Assembly: GCF_035956715.1 (NCBI RefSeq)
Contig: NZ_CP108381.1
Span: 2,294,001 to 2,358,000 of the forward strand
DNA from: Nocardia sp. NBC_01329
GTDB taxonomy: Bacteria > Actinomycetota > Actinomycetes > Mycobacteriales > Mycobacteriaceae
DNA length: 64,000 nt
Direction of reading: 5' to 3'
The stretch's first letter is position 1, and each line of letters begins with the position of its first letter. Shown piece by piece: positions 27,512 through 36,062 of this stretch. Under the pieces are notes generated by a model. It worked only from the letters and a program-made list of their open reading frames with translations. It ran no database searches and was not told the DNA's origin. Made by a program: the position numbers and the translations under genes.

Positions 27512-29113
27512 TCAGTCCGCGTCATGGTCGGGCGCCCGCTCCGCCGCGTACTTCCTGGCCCAGGTGTAATCCGGTTTACCGCTGGGTGAGCGGACGATCG
27601 TCTCGGTGATCCACACCGCGCGGGGCACCTTGTATCCGGCCAGGTGGGTGCGGACGTGCGCGCGCAGATCGCCCGGATCCAACCCGTCGCCGGTGAGGCT
27701 CACGACCACCGCGACCCGCTGACCCCAGCGTTCGTGATCCACCCCGATCACCGTGGCGTCGTAGATGGCGGAATGCGATTTCACCACGCCCTCCACTTCC
27801 TCGGCGAACACCTTCTCACCGCCGGTGTTGATCACCATATTGCCGCGGCCGATGAGGCTGATGGTGCCGTCGTCCTCCAGGCGGGCCCGGTCGTCGGTGA
27901 CCACGATCCGCTGCCCGTCCACCACTTTGAACAGTTTGTCGGTGCGTTCGGGATCCTTGTAGTAGCCGAGCGGGACCGCCCCGGTTTTGGCCAGCCACCC
28001 CTCGGCTCCGGGCTCCACCGGATGTCCGGCGTCGTCGACCACGACCGCGCCACGTCCGATCGATACGCGGGGTTTACGGGCCGGGTCGGCGTCGCGCTGC
28101 GCGAACCCGATCCCGCCGAAACCGGTTTCGGAGGAGCCGATGGAATCGGAGACGAACAGGTTCGGCACCAGATCCAGCAGCGCGTTCTTGGTCGACTGGG
28201 TGAGCAGCGCCGCACCCGAGGCGATCATGAACAGCCCGGTCGCGTCCACCGGGTCGCTACGGTAGGAGTCGATCAACGGGCGGGCCATCGCATCGCCGGT
28301 GACCACCAGGACCCCGGGTCGCTCGGCGGCGATCGTGCGCCAGACGTGCGCGGGATCGAAACGGGGTACGAAGATCGCACAGTTGCCGGACCACAGGGCG
28401 ATGAAGGTCGGCATCATCGCCGCCAGATGCATCAGCGGCGGCAGGATCATCCAGGTGGAGGGTTCGCCCGCGGCACCGGTACGCGATTGCTGGTATTCGT
28501 CGGCGACCGGCTCGTTGCTGTAGAAGTCGATCCCACCACCGAGCACCCGCCACATGTCCTCCTGCCGCCACAGCACGCCCTTGGGCATACCGGTGGTGCC
28601 GCCGGTGTACATCATGAACAGGTCGTCGGCGGTCCGCGACACCTCGGGCCGGGTCGTGGGGGCCGCCGCGGTGACCTCGACGAGGCAATCCACGCCGGGA
28701 TCCGCCGGGGTTCGATCGTCGGCCGCGCACAACAGATATTTCAGCCGTGGCGACCGTTGCGCGGCCGCGCGCACCGCGTCGCCGTAGCAGGCGTGGTAGA
28801 CGAGGTATTCGAGGTCGGCATTGTCGTAGAGGTAGGCGAGTTCGTCGGGGCCGTACCGGAAATTGATGTTGACCGGTACGGCAGCCAGTTTGAAGCAGGC
28901 GATCAGGGTCTGCATCGTATCGATGCTGTTGTGCATCTGGAATCCGATATGGGTGCCGCGAGTGACCCCCTGAGCCGCGAGATGGTGGGCGAGCCGGTTG
29001 GCGTCTTCCTCCAGTTCGCGGTAGGTGACGCGCCGGCCTTCCTCGATCAGCGCGATCCTTTCGGGCATGGCGTCGACCGAGTGTTCGAACAGGTCGGCGA
29101 AGTTATTGGCCAT
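27512..29113 (-). CDS. Acyl-CoA synthetase, FadD19-like
   Basis: 533-aa ANL-superfamily ligase. Core motifs: FMMYTGGTTGMPKGVLWR at about 170, DSIGSSETGFGG, DRARLEDDGTISLIGRGNM and SGKPDYTWARKY with the C-terminal catalytic Lys. The sequence style closely matches FadD19/FadD17-type ligases, which activate steroid side-chain or other branched carboxylates. The ATG at 29113 was chosen (MANNFADLFEHSVD); the open frame to 29290 is an overlap artefact. Last gene of the ferredoxin-NTF2-unknown-ligase operon under operator copy B. Confidence 0.9.
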   Translation of the reverse strand: MANNFADLFEHSVDAMPERIALIEEGRRVTYRELEEDANRLAHHLAAQGVTRGTHIGFQMHNSIDTMQTLIACFKLAAVPVNINFRYGPDELAYLYDNADLEYLVYHACYGDAVRAAAQRSPRLKYLLCAADDRTPADPGVDCLVEVTAAAPTTRPEVSRTADDLFMMYTGGTTGMPKGVLWRQEDMWRVLGGGIDFYSNEPVADEYQQSRTGAAGEPSTWMILPPLMHLAAMMPTFIALWSGNCAIFVPRFDPAHVWRTIAAERPGVLVVTGDAMARPLIDSYRSDPVDATGLFMIASGAALLTQSTKNALLDLVPNLFVSDSIGSSETGFGGIGFAQRDADPARKPRVSIGRGAVVVDDAGHPVEPGAEGWLAKTGAVPLGYYKDPERTDKLFKVVDGQRIVVTDDRARLEDDGTISLIGRGNMVINTGGEKVFAEEVEGVVKSHSAIYDATVIGVDHERWGQRVAVVVSLTGDGLDPGDLRAHVRTHLAGYKVPRAVWITETIVRSPSGKPDYTWARKYAAERAPDHDAD

Positions 29114-29134
29114 ATTCAGTCCTGCGGTGAGCCG

Positions 29135-29150
29135 GGCACACCGGTGTGCC
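29135..29150. repeat. 16-bp perfect palindrome inside the ferredoxin-fadD operon
   Basis: GGCACACCGGTGTGCC lies between the unknown gene and the acyl-CoA synthetase. It could form a small hairpin or cruciform acting as an attenuator or RNA-processing site. No T-tract follows. Confidence 0.5.
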
Positions 29151-29157
29151 GGGAGGG

Positions 29158-30408
29158 TCAGAGAACGGTGAGGGGCAGCGGGATACCGCGGTCGGCGAAC
29201 CGGAAGTCGACACCGGTGCTGAAGCGGGTGATGGCGACCTCCGGTGCTTCGGCGAACGGTTCGTCGGCGCGCGAGATCTCGGCGATCCAACCCTCCGGGC
29301 CGTCGCCGACGACCCGGCTACCCAGATGCGGGTCGACCCCGCGGACCAGCGAGTCCAGCGGACCGAGATGATCCGGATCGATCATCGACAGCCAGCCGCG
29401 GTCGGTGAGAGCGCCGCTGGTCGCAGGGAACCGGATCCGCACCACGCCGATGCCGGGCGCGACTTCGACATCGGTGTAATGCCGCGGGTTCAGGGCGGGA
29501 TGTACGCGCAGTACCTGGGCCAGCGCTTCCAGGTCGGTGCCCAGCCCGAGGCAGGCACGGATCCGCTCCGAGGCGACTGCGGCGATCCCGGTGAGCTGTT
29601 TGCGGCCGATCTCCAGGGCGGAATCGTCATCGATGCGGTCGTGTACGGCGATCATGAACCCGAGCACCAGCAGATGCTGCTGCAGGCACACCTCCTCGGC
29701 GATCCGGACCAGGGCCGAATGCGAGAAATCGGTGAACCGCAGATCGCTGAGCAGTGGCCCGCTGTAATCGGCCATACCTTCGTCGCCGGGATCGATATCG
29801 GCCAGCGGTAATCGCGCGGCGACCGATCCGGCGACCAGCGGCGTATTACGCGGCACCTCGGGTGGTGTGTGCGATTCGTCGATGACCACCGTCCACGCGC
29901 ACACGGGATGCCGGTCGGCCGGTTGTCGCGGTGGCCGATGGATGGGCCTGACCTGGGCGTATTTATTGGTGGCCAGTGCCGTGGCATCGAAGGTGGGGTC
30001 CTCGATGTCATGGCACATGGCCGTCACGTAGTCGGGACCCATCGGTTCCACATCGACCAGGGCGCCGCAGTGGTCGAGCCAGAACTCGCCGTGGCGGGCG
30101 TCCTCGACGCGGAACCGGAAATCCATGAACTGCGGCGGCGCCCCGATATCGAGTTGCAGTCCCTTGAATATGGTGACCACATCGTCGCCGGTGTACCCGA
30201 GGGCCTGCTGCATCCGCCGGGTATAGATCGGGCTGGACAGCTGCCATTCCTCTATCGCGACCTCGGCCATACCTTCGCGGCCGAACGCGGAGATGCAGTG
30301 TGCCATCCCGGATCGGTCGATCAGCTGCCCGCACAGCAGCAGTTCGGGTACGAGCGCGGCCAGCTGTGCTCGACTCAGATCGTGGAATCGGCTGTTGGGG
30401 GCTGTCAT
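29158..30408 (-). CDS. Unknown conserved-looking protein, 416 aa, in the cyp51-type regulon
   Basis: No family recognised. Soluble, without TM segments or a signal peptide. Conserved-looking polar clusters are MAHCISAFGREGM near the N-terminus, HGEFWLDHCGALVDVEPMG at about 110-130 and AMCHDIEDPTFDA; the paired Cys/His residues could bind metal or form an active site. A second half (HLLVLGFMIAVHDRIDDD onward) is mostly helical. The ATG at 30408 was chosen (MTAPNSRFHDL), 5 bases after the NTF2-like stop. Tight linkage with ferredoxin, NTF2 and ligase genes suggests a catalytic role in the same pathway. Confidence 0.8.
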   Translation of the reverse strand: MTAPNSRFHDLSRAQLAALVPELLLCGQLIDRSGMAHCISAFGREGMAEVAIEEWQLSSPIYTRRMQQALGYTGDDVVTIFKGLQLDIGAPPQFMDFRFRVEDARHGEFWLDHCGALVDVEPMGPDYVTAMCHDIEDPTFDATALATNKYAQVRPIHRPPRQPADRHPVCAWTVVIDESHTPPEVPRNTPLVAGSVAARLPLADIDPGDEGMADYSGPLLSDLRFTDFSHSALVRIAEEVCLQQHLLVLGFMIAVHDRIDDDSALEIGRKQLTGIAAVASERIRACLGLGTDLEALAQVLRVHPALNPRHYTDVEVAPGIGVVRIRFPATSGALTDRGWLSMIDPDHLGPLDSLVRGVDPHLGSRVVGDGPEGWIAEISRADEPFAEAPEVAITRFSTGVDFRFADRGIPLPLTVL

Positions 30409-30413
30409 CGCAG

Positions 30414-30965
30414 TCACCACAGGGAGGCGGGCGAAGTACCGATCCGGTACCACCCGGGCAAGCGGCGGGAGGTGGCCTCGGCGATCCGCGCGTTCATCCC
30501 GTCCGACATCGCCTTATCGGTCATCATCTCCAGGAACAGCGCCGAGACGTTGCCGAAGTCGAAGAAGTCGCGCTGCCACGACCACTGGTAGTCGCCGCCG
30601 TAACGGAACCAGCTGCCGCCGATTCCGTTCACCGTGTACTTGCTGCCGTCGGCGCGGGGCGTGGTGTCGTAGACCTGTTTCCAGAAGCCGATGACATCGC
30701 CGCTGCGTTCGTCGATGACGAACTGCTGGTACGGGTACTGCCAGCCCTCCAGGCCCGCCATCTCCTGGCCGAGGGCGAGGTCGCGTATCTCGTCACGGCC
30801 GACGGCCATGAATTCGTCGGTGGGTCCGTAGTTCCAGCCGTAGGTGGCATCGGCGGTGTACATCTGCGCCAGCGGTTTCCAGTCGCCGAGCTTCTCGCAT
30901 CGTTCGTTCTCCGCGACCCAGCGGCGCACCATTTCGTCGAGTTCGGCGCGATCGAAACCTGTCAT
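30414..30965 (-). CDS. NTF2-like/SnoaL family protein
   Basis: 183 aa with the cone-shaped NTF2 fold pattern: MVRRWVAENERCEKLGDWKPLAQMYTADATY near the start, then GRDEIRDLALG and a beta-rich half (QYPYQQFVIDERSGDVIGFWKQ). Family members include ketosteroid isomerase, limonene hydrolase and dehydratases; the Asp/His pattern here does not prove one. M. tuberculosis has an NTF2-like gene (Rv0760c) close to cyp51 (from memory), consistent with a sterol- or polyketide-like substrate. Second gene of the operon. Confidence 0.85.
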   Translation of the reverse strand: MTGFDRAELDEMVRRWVAENERCEKLGDWKPLAQMYTADATYGWNYGPTDEFMAVGRDEIRDLALGQEMAGLEGWQYPYQQFVIDERSGDVIGFWKQVYDTTPRADGSKYTVNGIGGSWFRYGGDYQWSWQRDFFDFGNVSALFLEMMTDKAMSDGMNARIAEATSRRLPGWYRIGTSPASLW

Positions 30966-31017
30966 CGAATTGTTCCCTTTCGAAAAGATCCTGTCGGGGT
31001 GCGGATCGGTCGGTCCC

Positions 31018-31218
31018 TCATCCCTCGTCGGCGACGACCATGAGGGCCTGAGTGGGGCAGTAGCGGACCGCGTTCTCCGCATCGGCCTTCAGGTCCGGAC
31101 CGGGTCTCGGGTCGAGGATCTCGACCTGCCCGCGTTTGGGCACGGAGAAGACGTCGGGTGCTTCCGCGGCGCAGACGGCATGCCCCTGGCACAGGTCCAG
31201 ATCGGCCACGATCTTCAT
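31018..31218 (-). CDS. [3Fe-4S]/[4Fe-4S] P450-type ferredoxin
   Basis: 66-aa ferredoxin, first gene of the minus-strand operon. Cluster motif CQGHAVC (Cys10, His13, Cys16) plus RYCPTQAL supplies three Cys, with His at the position of the usual second Cys, a feature known from mycobacterial P450 ferredoxins such as Rv0763c beside cyp51. It probably donates electrons to the CYP51 encoded at 48.8 kb. The ATG at 31218 was chosen; the promoter has operator copy B. Confidence 0.92.
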   Translation of the reverse strand: MKIVADLDLCQGHAVCAAEAPDVFSVPKRGQVEILDPRPGPDLKADAENAVRYCPTQALMVVADEG

Positions 31219-31361
31219 GGTGTGTGCTCCCTCGGCGTGGAGTGTGCGGGACGGTTTCCCGGGGCGGCCGGGTAGGGCGCTCCTGGGGGGAACCTGCCCG
31301 GTCCGAGAACGAGTTCCTCCTGGATGACGGGCGCTGCACCCACCGGGAAGACACATAGCTG

Positions 31362-31377
31362 GACATGTGTCTGGACG
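31362..31377. promoter_or_regulatory. Regulon operator, copy B
   Basis: GACATGTGTCTGGACG. It matches KRCANNTGTCYRGAYA except the last base. 144 bases upstream of the ferredoxin ATG on the opposite strand. Confidence 0.75.
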
Positions 31378-31542
31378 CTACCATCGACAGGTGTGTCCGA
31401 CAACGATTCAGCAATTTTCCCAGAATCGGACTCGGGTTCGAGGCGAATCGCGAATGTCACCCGACGTGCGGACGCGTTAGCTTTACGTGTGGTGAACGAG
31501 AACATGTTCTTGCGTGTCGGAGATCGTCCGAATTATATTCCG

Positions 31543-31558
31543 TACACCTGTCCAGACA
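31543..31558. promoter_or_regulatory. Regulon operator, copy C
   Basis: TACACCTGTCCAGACA. It fits the consensus and lies 38 bases before the ATG of the CMD-like gene, directly downstream of a TTATATT element, a good position for repression. Confidence 0.75.
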
Positions 31559-31595
31559 CTCCCGACGGGCCGATCCGACGGAGAAGGAGCCAGCC

Positions 31596-31997
31596 ATGAG
31601 CGACCCCACACCCGAGTCCACCGTGCGTGCACGCGGGCTGGCCAAGATGGCGGAAGTCTACGGATGGGAATTCGAAGACGGCCCCGGCGACCATTTCGCC
31701 GTCACCGCCGACCACCTGTTCGCCGATATCTGGTCTCGCCCCGGCCTCACTCTGCGCGACCGCAGGCTGCTGCTCCTCGGGGCGCTCACCGCCCAGGGCC
31801 TGTTCGATGTCGCCGGTATCCAGGTCGGCGCCGCCCTGCGGAACGAAGAACTCGACGAAACCCAGCTACGGGAGATCTCGCTGTTCCTCTGCCACTACGT
31901 GGGCTGGCCCGCCGGCACCTCACTGGACCACGTGATCGGCGCCCAGATCGGCCAGCATGCCGAGAAAGCGAAGAAAGCAGCCCAGAACGGTCACTGA
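31596..31997 (+). CDS. Carboxymuconolactone decarboxylase-like protein
   Basis: A 133-aa all-helical protein of the CMD/AhpD superfamily: WSRPGLTLRDRRLLLLGALTAQGL, then ELDETQLREISLFLCHYVGWPAG. The AhpD-type CxxC is absent; a Cys-His pair sits in the usual active-site helix. AAGGAG is nine bases upstream. First gene of the rightward operon (CMD-LLM-GT4-methyltransferase-alpha/alpha barrel) under operator copy C. Role could be a decarboxylase or reductase-like lyase; not established. Confidence 0.88.
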   Translation: MSDPTPESTVRARGLAKMAEVYGWEFEDGPGDHFAVTADHLFADIWSRPGLTLRDRRLLLLGALTAQGLFDVAGIQVGAALRNEELDETQLREISLFLCHYVGWPAGTSLDHVIGAQIGQHAEKAKKAAQNGH

Positions 31998-32062
31998 CAA
32001 CCACGATCTCCACCCCGGACGCGGGCCACGGCCCGCCGGACCACCACAGACAAGGCACATCT

Positions 32063-32938
32063 ATGCGCTTCGGCATCGTTCTCTTCACCAGTGACCGCGG
32101 GATCAGCCCCGCCGCCGCGGCCCGCGCCGCCGAGGACAACGAATTCTCCTCGTTCTACGTCCCCGAACACACCCATATCCCGGTGAAACGCGAAGCCGCG
32201 CACCCGCAGACCGGCGACTCCTCCCTGCCCGACGACCGCTATACGCGCACCCTCGACCCGTGGGTCTCGCTCGCCACCGCCGCCGCGGTCACCGAACGAA
32301 TCGAACTGGCCACCGCGGTCGCACTGCCGGTCGAACACGATCCCATCACCCTCGCCAAGACCATCGCCTCACTCGACCACCTCTCCGGCGGCCGGGTCAC
32401 CCTCGGCGCGGGTTTCGGCTGGAACACCGACGAACTGGCCGACCACGGCGTCCCCGGCAACAAGCGGCGCACCGTGCTGCGCGAATACCTGGAAGCCATG
32501 CGGGCGCTGTGGCGCGAGGACGAAGCCTCCTACAACGGCGACTTCGTGAAATTCGGCCCCAGCTGGGCCTGGCCCAAACCGGTCGACCGGACAGTGCCCG
32601 TCCTGATCGGCGCCGCCGGTACCGAACGCACCTGCGCCTGGATCGCGAAACACGCCGACGGCTGGATCACCACCCCGGGGGAGAACGATATCTCCGGCAG
32701 TCTGGCGACACTGAAGAAGGCCTGGGCCGACGCCGGCCGCGACGGCGCGCCGCGCGTGGTGGCGCTCGATTTCAAACCCGACGCCGACCGCCTGACCTCC
32801 TGGGCCGCCGACGGCGTCACCGACGTCCTGTACGGCTTGCCCGACAAGGGCGAACCGGAGGTGCGTGCCTATCTCGAACGGCTGGCTGGCAAACTGCGGA
32901 GCATGAATTCGATCACCGAGACGGGCGAGGACAACTAG
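32063..32938 (+). CDS. LLM class F420-dependent oxidoreductase
   Basis: 291-aa luciferase-like TIM barrel. Features: FGIVLFTSDRGISP, SFYVPEHTHIPV with the F420-family His, ATAVALPVEHDPITLAKTIA, SGGRVTLGAGFGWNTDEL and GAAGTERTCAWIAKHADG. Similar to the TIGR03619 group. Probably reduces or oxidises the pathway substrate with F420. The stop TAG overlaps the glycosyltransferase GTG by one base, so translation is coupled. Confidence 0.9.
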   Translation: MRFGIVLFTSDRGISPAAAARAAEDNEFSSFYVPEHTHIPVKREAAHPQTGDSSLPDDRYTRTLDPWVSLATAAAVTERIELATAVALPVEHDPITLAKTIASLDHLSGGRVTLGAGFGWNTDELADHGVPGNKRRTVLREYLEAMRALWREDEASYNGDFVKFGPSWAWPKPVDRTVPVLIGAAGTERTCAWIAKHADGWITTPGENDISGSLATLKKAWADAGRDGAPRVVALDFKPDADRLTSWAADGVTDVLYGLPDKGEPEVRAYLERLAGKLRSMNSITETGEDN

Positions 32939-34197
32939 TGCGGATAGCCCTGTTGTCCTACCGCAGCAAGCCTCATTGCGGTGGGCAGGGGGTCTACGTG
33001 CGCCGCCTCAGCGCCGGATTGGCCGAACTCGGCCACGACGTGGAGGTGTTCTCCGGCCAGCCCTACCCGGCCGACCTGGATCCGCGCGTAACCCTGACCG
33101 AGGTGCCCAGCCTGGACCTCTACCGCGACGAGGACCCCTTCCGCACACCCCATCCCCGCGAGATCCGGGATCGGATCGATCTGCTGGAACTGGCCACCAT
33201 GTGGACGGCAGGTTTCCCGGAGCCGCGCACCTTCAGCATGCGCGCGGCCCGGCTGCTGCGAGAACGAGTCCACGACTTCGACGTGGTGCACGACAACCAG
33301 TGCCTCGGGAGCGGGCTGCTCGATATCGCGAAACGTCTGCCGCTGGTCGCTACCGTGCACCATCCGATCACCAAGGACCGTGAGGTGGATCTGGCGGCCG
33401 CGAGCTGGCGGCGCAAGCCGCTGGTGCGCCGCTGGTACGGATTCCTCGGAATGCAGGAGCGGATCGCCCGGCGGATTCCCGATCTGCTCACCGTATCCAC
33501 CTCGTCGGCGACCGATATCGCCGACGACTTCGGGGTCGACCCCGGTCAGCTCAATGTGGTCCCGCTCGGCGTGGACACCGAACTGTTCACGCCGCGCGGG
33601 CCCCGGGTACCGGGTCGGATCGTCGCCGTCGCCAGCGCCGACAAACCCCTCAAGGGCATTACTCACCTGCTGCGGGCGCTGACCCGGCTGCGGATCACCC
33701 ACAAGGTGGAATTGCAGCTGGTAGCGAAACTGGAACCCAACGGCCCTACCGAGAAGCAGATCGCCGAACTCGGCCTCTCCGATATCGTCACCGTCCGCGC
33801 CGGGCTCACCGACACCGAACTCGCCGAACTGCTGGCGTCGGCGGAGATCGCCTGCATCCCGTCGCTGTACGAGGGGTTCTCGCTGCCGGCCGTGGAGGCC
33901 ATGGCTTCGGGCACCCCGCTGGTGGTCAGCCGTACCGGTGCGCTCCCGGAGGTCGTGGGCGAACCGGGTAGCTGCGCCGAACTCACCACACCCGGTGACT
34001 CCGCCGAACTGGCCCGGGTGATCGGGCAACTGCTGGATTCCCCGCAGAAGCGGCAGCAGATGCAGAGCGCCAGCCGCGAACGGGCCGTCTCGGTGTTCAG
34101 CTGGGAATCGGTGGCCGCACAGACCGTGCAGGTGTACGAGCGGGCCATCGCCCGGCACACCGGCGCAGAACTCATCCCAGGAGGCGCCTCGTGCTGA
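32938..34197 (+). CDS. Glycosyltransferase family 4
   Basis: 419-aa GT-B retaining glycosyltransferase. N-terminal acceptor domain begins RIALLSYRSKPHCGGQGVYVRRL; the C-terminal donor domain has VVPLGVDTELFTPRGPR, VASADKPLKGITHLL and the EX7E region SLYEGFSLPAVEAMASG. The GTG start and coupling are as noted for the LLM gene. Related proteins occur in mycobacteria (Rv0225 and Rv3032-like, from memory) in lipid- or glucan-linked clusters. Acceptor here unknown, plausibly the product of the regulon. Confidence 0.92.
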   Translation: MRIALLSYRSKPHCGGQGVYVRRLSAGLAELGHDVEVFSGQPYPADLDPRVTLTEVPSLDLYRDEDPFRTPHPREIRDRIDLLELATMWTAGFPEPRTFSMRAARLLRERVHDFDVVHDNQCLGSGLLDIAKRLPLVATVHHPITKDREVDLAAASWRRKPLVRRWYGFLGMQERIARRIPDLLTVSTSSATDIADDFGVDPGQLNVVPLGVDTELFTPRGPRVPGRIVAVASADKPLKGITHLLRALTRLRITHKVELQLVAKLEPNGPTEKQIAELGLSDIVTVRAGLTDTELAELLASAEIACIPSLYEGFSLPAVEAMASGTPLVVSRTGALPEVVGEPGSCAELTTPGDSAELARVIGQLLDSPQKRQQMQSASRERAVSVFSWESVAAQTVQVYERAIARHTGAELIPGGASC

Positions 34198-34922
34198 CCG
34201 TCGACTTCGATCGCGCCGGAATCGGCCCGGGCACCCGGGTCATCGATGTGGGTTGTGGCGCCGGCCGGCATTCGTTCGAGGCCTACCGTCGGGGCGCGGA
34301 TGTGGTCGCCTTCGACCAGGACGCTCCCGAACTCGCCGGGGTCGCCACCATGTTCGAGGCCATGGCCCAGGTCGGTGAGGCACCCGCCGGGGCGAAAGCC
34401 GAAGCCGTGCACGGTGACGCTCTCGACCTGCCCTATGGCGCAGGCGAGTTCGATGTCGTCATCGCCTCGGAGATCCTGGAGCACGTCCCCGCCGACGATG
34501 CCGCCATCGCCGAACTCGTACGCGTGCTGCGCCCGGGCGGACAACTGGTGGTGACCGTGCCCCGATGGCTGCCCGAACGGGTCTGCTGGGCGCTGTCGGA
34601 CGAATACCATGCCAACGAGGGCGGCCATATCCGCATCTACAAAGCGGACGAGTTGCGGGACAAGGTCACCGCGCTCGGATTGCGGCACACCCACCGCACC
34701 CATGTCCACGCCCTGCATTCGCCGTACTGGTGGATCAAATGCGCTGTCGGCGTGCACAAGACCGAGCATCCGCTGGTACGGGGCTACCATCGGATGCTGG
34801 TGTGGGACATGATGAAGCAGCCGGTACTCACCCGCACAGCCGAGCGACTGCTCGATCCGCTGGTCGGCAAGAGCGTGGCCCTCTACTTCGGTAAACCGGC
34901 GGTGACCAGTGCCGGTGGGTGA
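34191..34922 (+). CDS. Class I SAM-dependent methyltransferase
   Basis: A 243-aa methyltransferase of the UbiE/Methyltransf_11 type. Motif I is VIDVGCGAGRHSFEA; post I AFDQDAPELAG; motif II LPYGAGEFDVVIASEILEHV; motif III LRPGGQLVVTVPRW. The C-terminal half is rich in His/Trp (HSPYWWIKCAVGVHKTEHP). GTG start after AGGAGGC, overlapping the GT4 stop by seven bases. Mycobacterial relatives pair with GT4 enzymes (Rv0224c beside Rv0225, from memory), suggesting methylation of a glycoconjugate. Confidence 0.9.
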   Translation: MLTVDFDRAGIGPGTRVIDVGCGAGRHSFEAYRRGADVVAFDQDAPELAGVATMFEAMAQVGEAPAGAKAEAVHGDALDLPYGAGEFDVVIASEILEHVPADDAAIAELVRVLRPGGQLVVTVPRWLPERVCWALSDEYHANEGGHIRIYKADELRDKVTALGLRHTHRTHVHALHSPYWWIKCAVGVHKTEHPLVRGYHRMLVWDMMKQPVLTRTAERLLDPLVGKSVALYFGKPAVTSAGG

Positions 34923-35970
34923 ACTACCTTCGGTACCTTCGGTTCTCACCCGCCGCCAAACCCTGCAGACCGCGCAGTCCATCGCCGCCACGCAGGAATC
35001 CGACGGCGCCATCCCCTGGTTCGACGGCGGCCACACCGACCCCTGGGATCACATCGAATCCGCGATGGCGCTCACCGTCGCGGGGCTGCGCGACGAAGCT
35101 GTCGCCGCCTACACCTGGTCGGCGCGCACCCAGCGCCCCGACGGGTCGTGGCCGATGCAGTTCCGCGCCGGCGAGATCGAGGACGCCGCCACCGACGTGA
35201 ACTTCTGCGCCTATATCGCCACCGGCCTCTGGCACTACCTCGCCGTCACCGGCGACACCGCGTTCGCCGCCGATCTGTGGCCGGTGGTGACCGCCGCTAT
35301 CGACCTGGTGATCGCCACCCAGGGTGAACACGGCGAGATCTACTGGCTGCGCGACGGCGACAAGGTGCTGCCCGAGGCGCTGGTGACCGGTTCGGCCAGC
35401 ATGTACCACAGCATCGGCGCTGCGCTGAAGCTGGCACGGCTGCTCGGCGATCCCCATCCGGAATGGGAAACCGCCCGTAGCCGCCTCGGCACCGCGCTAC
35501 GGGAACATCCGGAGGTGTTCACCCACAAAGACCGGTATTCGATGGACTGGTACTACCCGGTCCTGGGCGGCGCGCTGCGCGGGCGTGCCGGACACGCTCG
35601 GATCGCTGAACGCTGGGATACGTTCGTGGTCGGCAATATCGGTATCCGCTGTGTCAGCGATCGGCCCTGGGTCACCGGCGCCGAAACCTGCGAACTCGTT
35701 CTCTCCCTGGACGCTCTCGGTGACCACGATCGCGCCCGGCAACTGCTGGCCAGCATGCAGCATCTCCGGGAGACCGACGGCTCCTACTGGACCGGTCTGG
35801 TGTACGCGGACGGGAAGCGGTGGCCGGTAGAGCGCACCACCTGGACCGGTGCCGCGGTGATCCTGGCGGCGGACGCGCTCTCACGCACCACCGGGGGCAA
35901 CGGGATCTTCCGGGATCTCGCCGCCGACGCCGTCCCGGGGCACCCGGTGCCGGTGCCGGTCACCGGGTAG
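34909..35970 (+). CDS. Prenyltransferase/squalene-oxidase-like alpha/alpha-toroid protein
   Basis: 353-aa protein with repeated QW-like helices (SIAATQESDGAIPWFDGGHTD, SARTQRPDGSWPMQFRAG, THKDRYSMDWYYPVLGGAL, MQHLRETDGSYWTGLVYADG). Automatic annotation usually says prenyltransferase, but the same fold occurs in six-hairpin glycosidases and terpene cyclases, and no DDxxD or DxDD motif is evident. The GTG start overlaps the methyltransferase stop by 14 bases. Last gene of the operon; a glycosidase or carbohydrate-binding role would fit the neighbours as well. Confidence 0.8.
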   Translation: MPVGELPSVPSVLTRRQTLQTAQSIAATQESDGAIPWFDGGHTDPWDHIESAMALTVAGLRDEAVAAYTWSARTQRPDGSWPMQFRAGEIEDAATDVNFCAYIATGLWHYLAVTGDTAFAADLWPVVTAAIDLVIATQGEHGEIYWLRDGDKVLPEALVTGSASMYHSIGAALKLARLLGDPHPEWETARSRLGTALREHPEVFTHKDRYSMDWYYPVLGGALRGRAGHARIAERWDTFVVGNIGIRCVSDRPWVTGAETCELVLSLDALGDHDRARQLLASMQHLRETDGSYWTGLVYADGKRWPVERTTWTGAAVILAADALSRTTGGNGIFRDLAADAVPGHPVPVPVTG

Positions 35971-35988
35971 GGGCCGGGACGGCACACG

Positions 35989-36033
35989 TCACAGTTCGCC
36001 GTACCCGGCCATCTGCCGAACGAATTCGTCATG
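35989..36033 (-). pseudogene. Scar: 3' fragment of a duplicated LLM gene
   Basis: On the minus strand these 45 bases read HDEFVRQMAGYGEL then a stop. They match HDEFVQQMAGYAGLG, the corresponding segment of the intact LLM gene at 38037-38903 (around 38139-38176 on the plus strand). DNA identity is about 88 percent over the core. The rest of the gene is gone, replaced by the TetR/SnoaL/DUF3237 cassette; a second scar lies at 37685-37770. Confidence 0.6.
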
Positions 36034-36062
36034 CGAGCCGAGGGTTCGGGTGCTGGGGCAAG

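Larger units (their letters stand above)
31219..31595. other. 377-bp divergent promoter region of two regulon operons
   Basis: Between the leftward ferredoxin operon and the rightward CMD-like operon. It contains operator B (31362-31377), operator C (31543-31558), a degenerate relative GACAGGTGTGTCCGACA (31386-31402) and an AT-rich TTATATT just before copy C that may be a -10 element. Nothing coding is supported here. Confidence 0.7.

Noticed and set aside
27540-29371. Long plus-strand open frame opposite the acyl-CoA synthetase
   Set aside because: Antisense shadow; Gly/Arg/His-rich, no motif.
31386-31402. Degenerate operator-like GACAGGTGTGTCCGACA
   Set aside because: Half-site spacing is shifted by one base relative to the six good copies; not counted as a separate site.
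32260-32937. Open frame upstream of the GT4 start
   Set aside because: Overlaps the LLM gene in another frame with Arg-rich content; the GTG at 32938 starts the recognisable domain.
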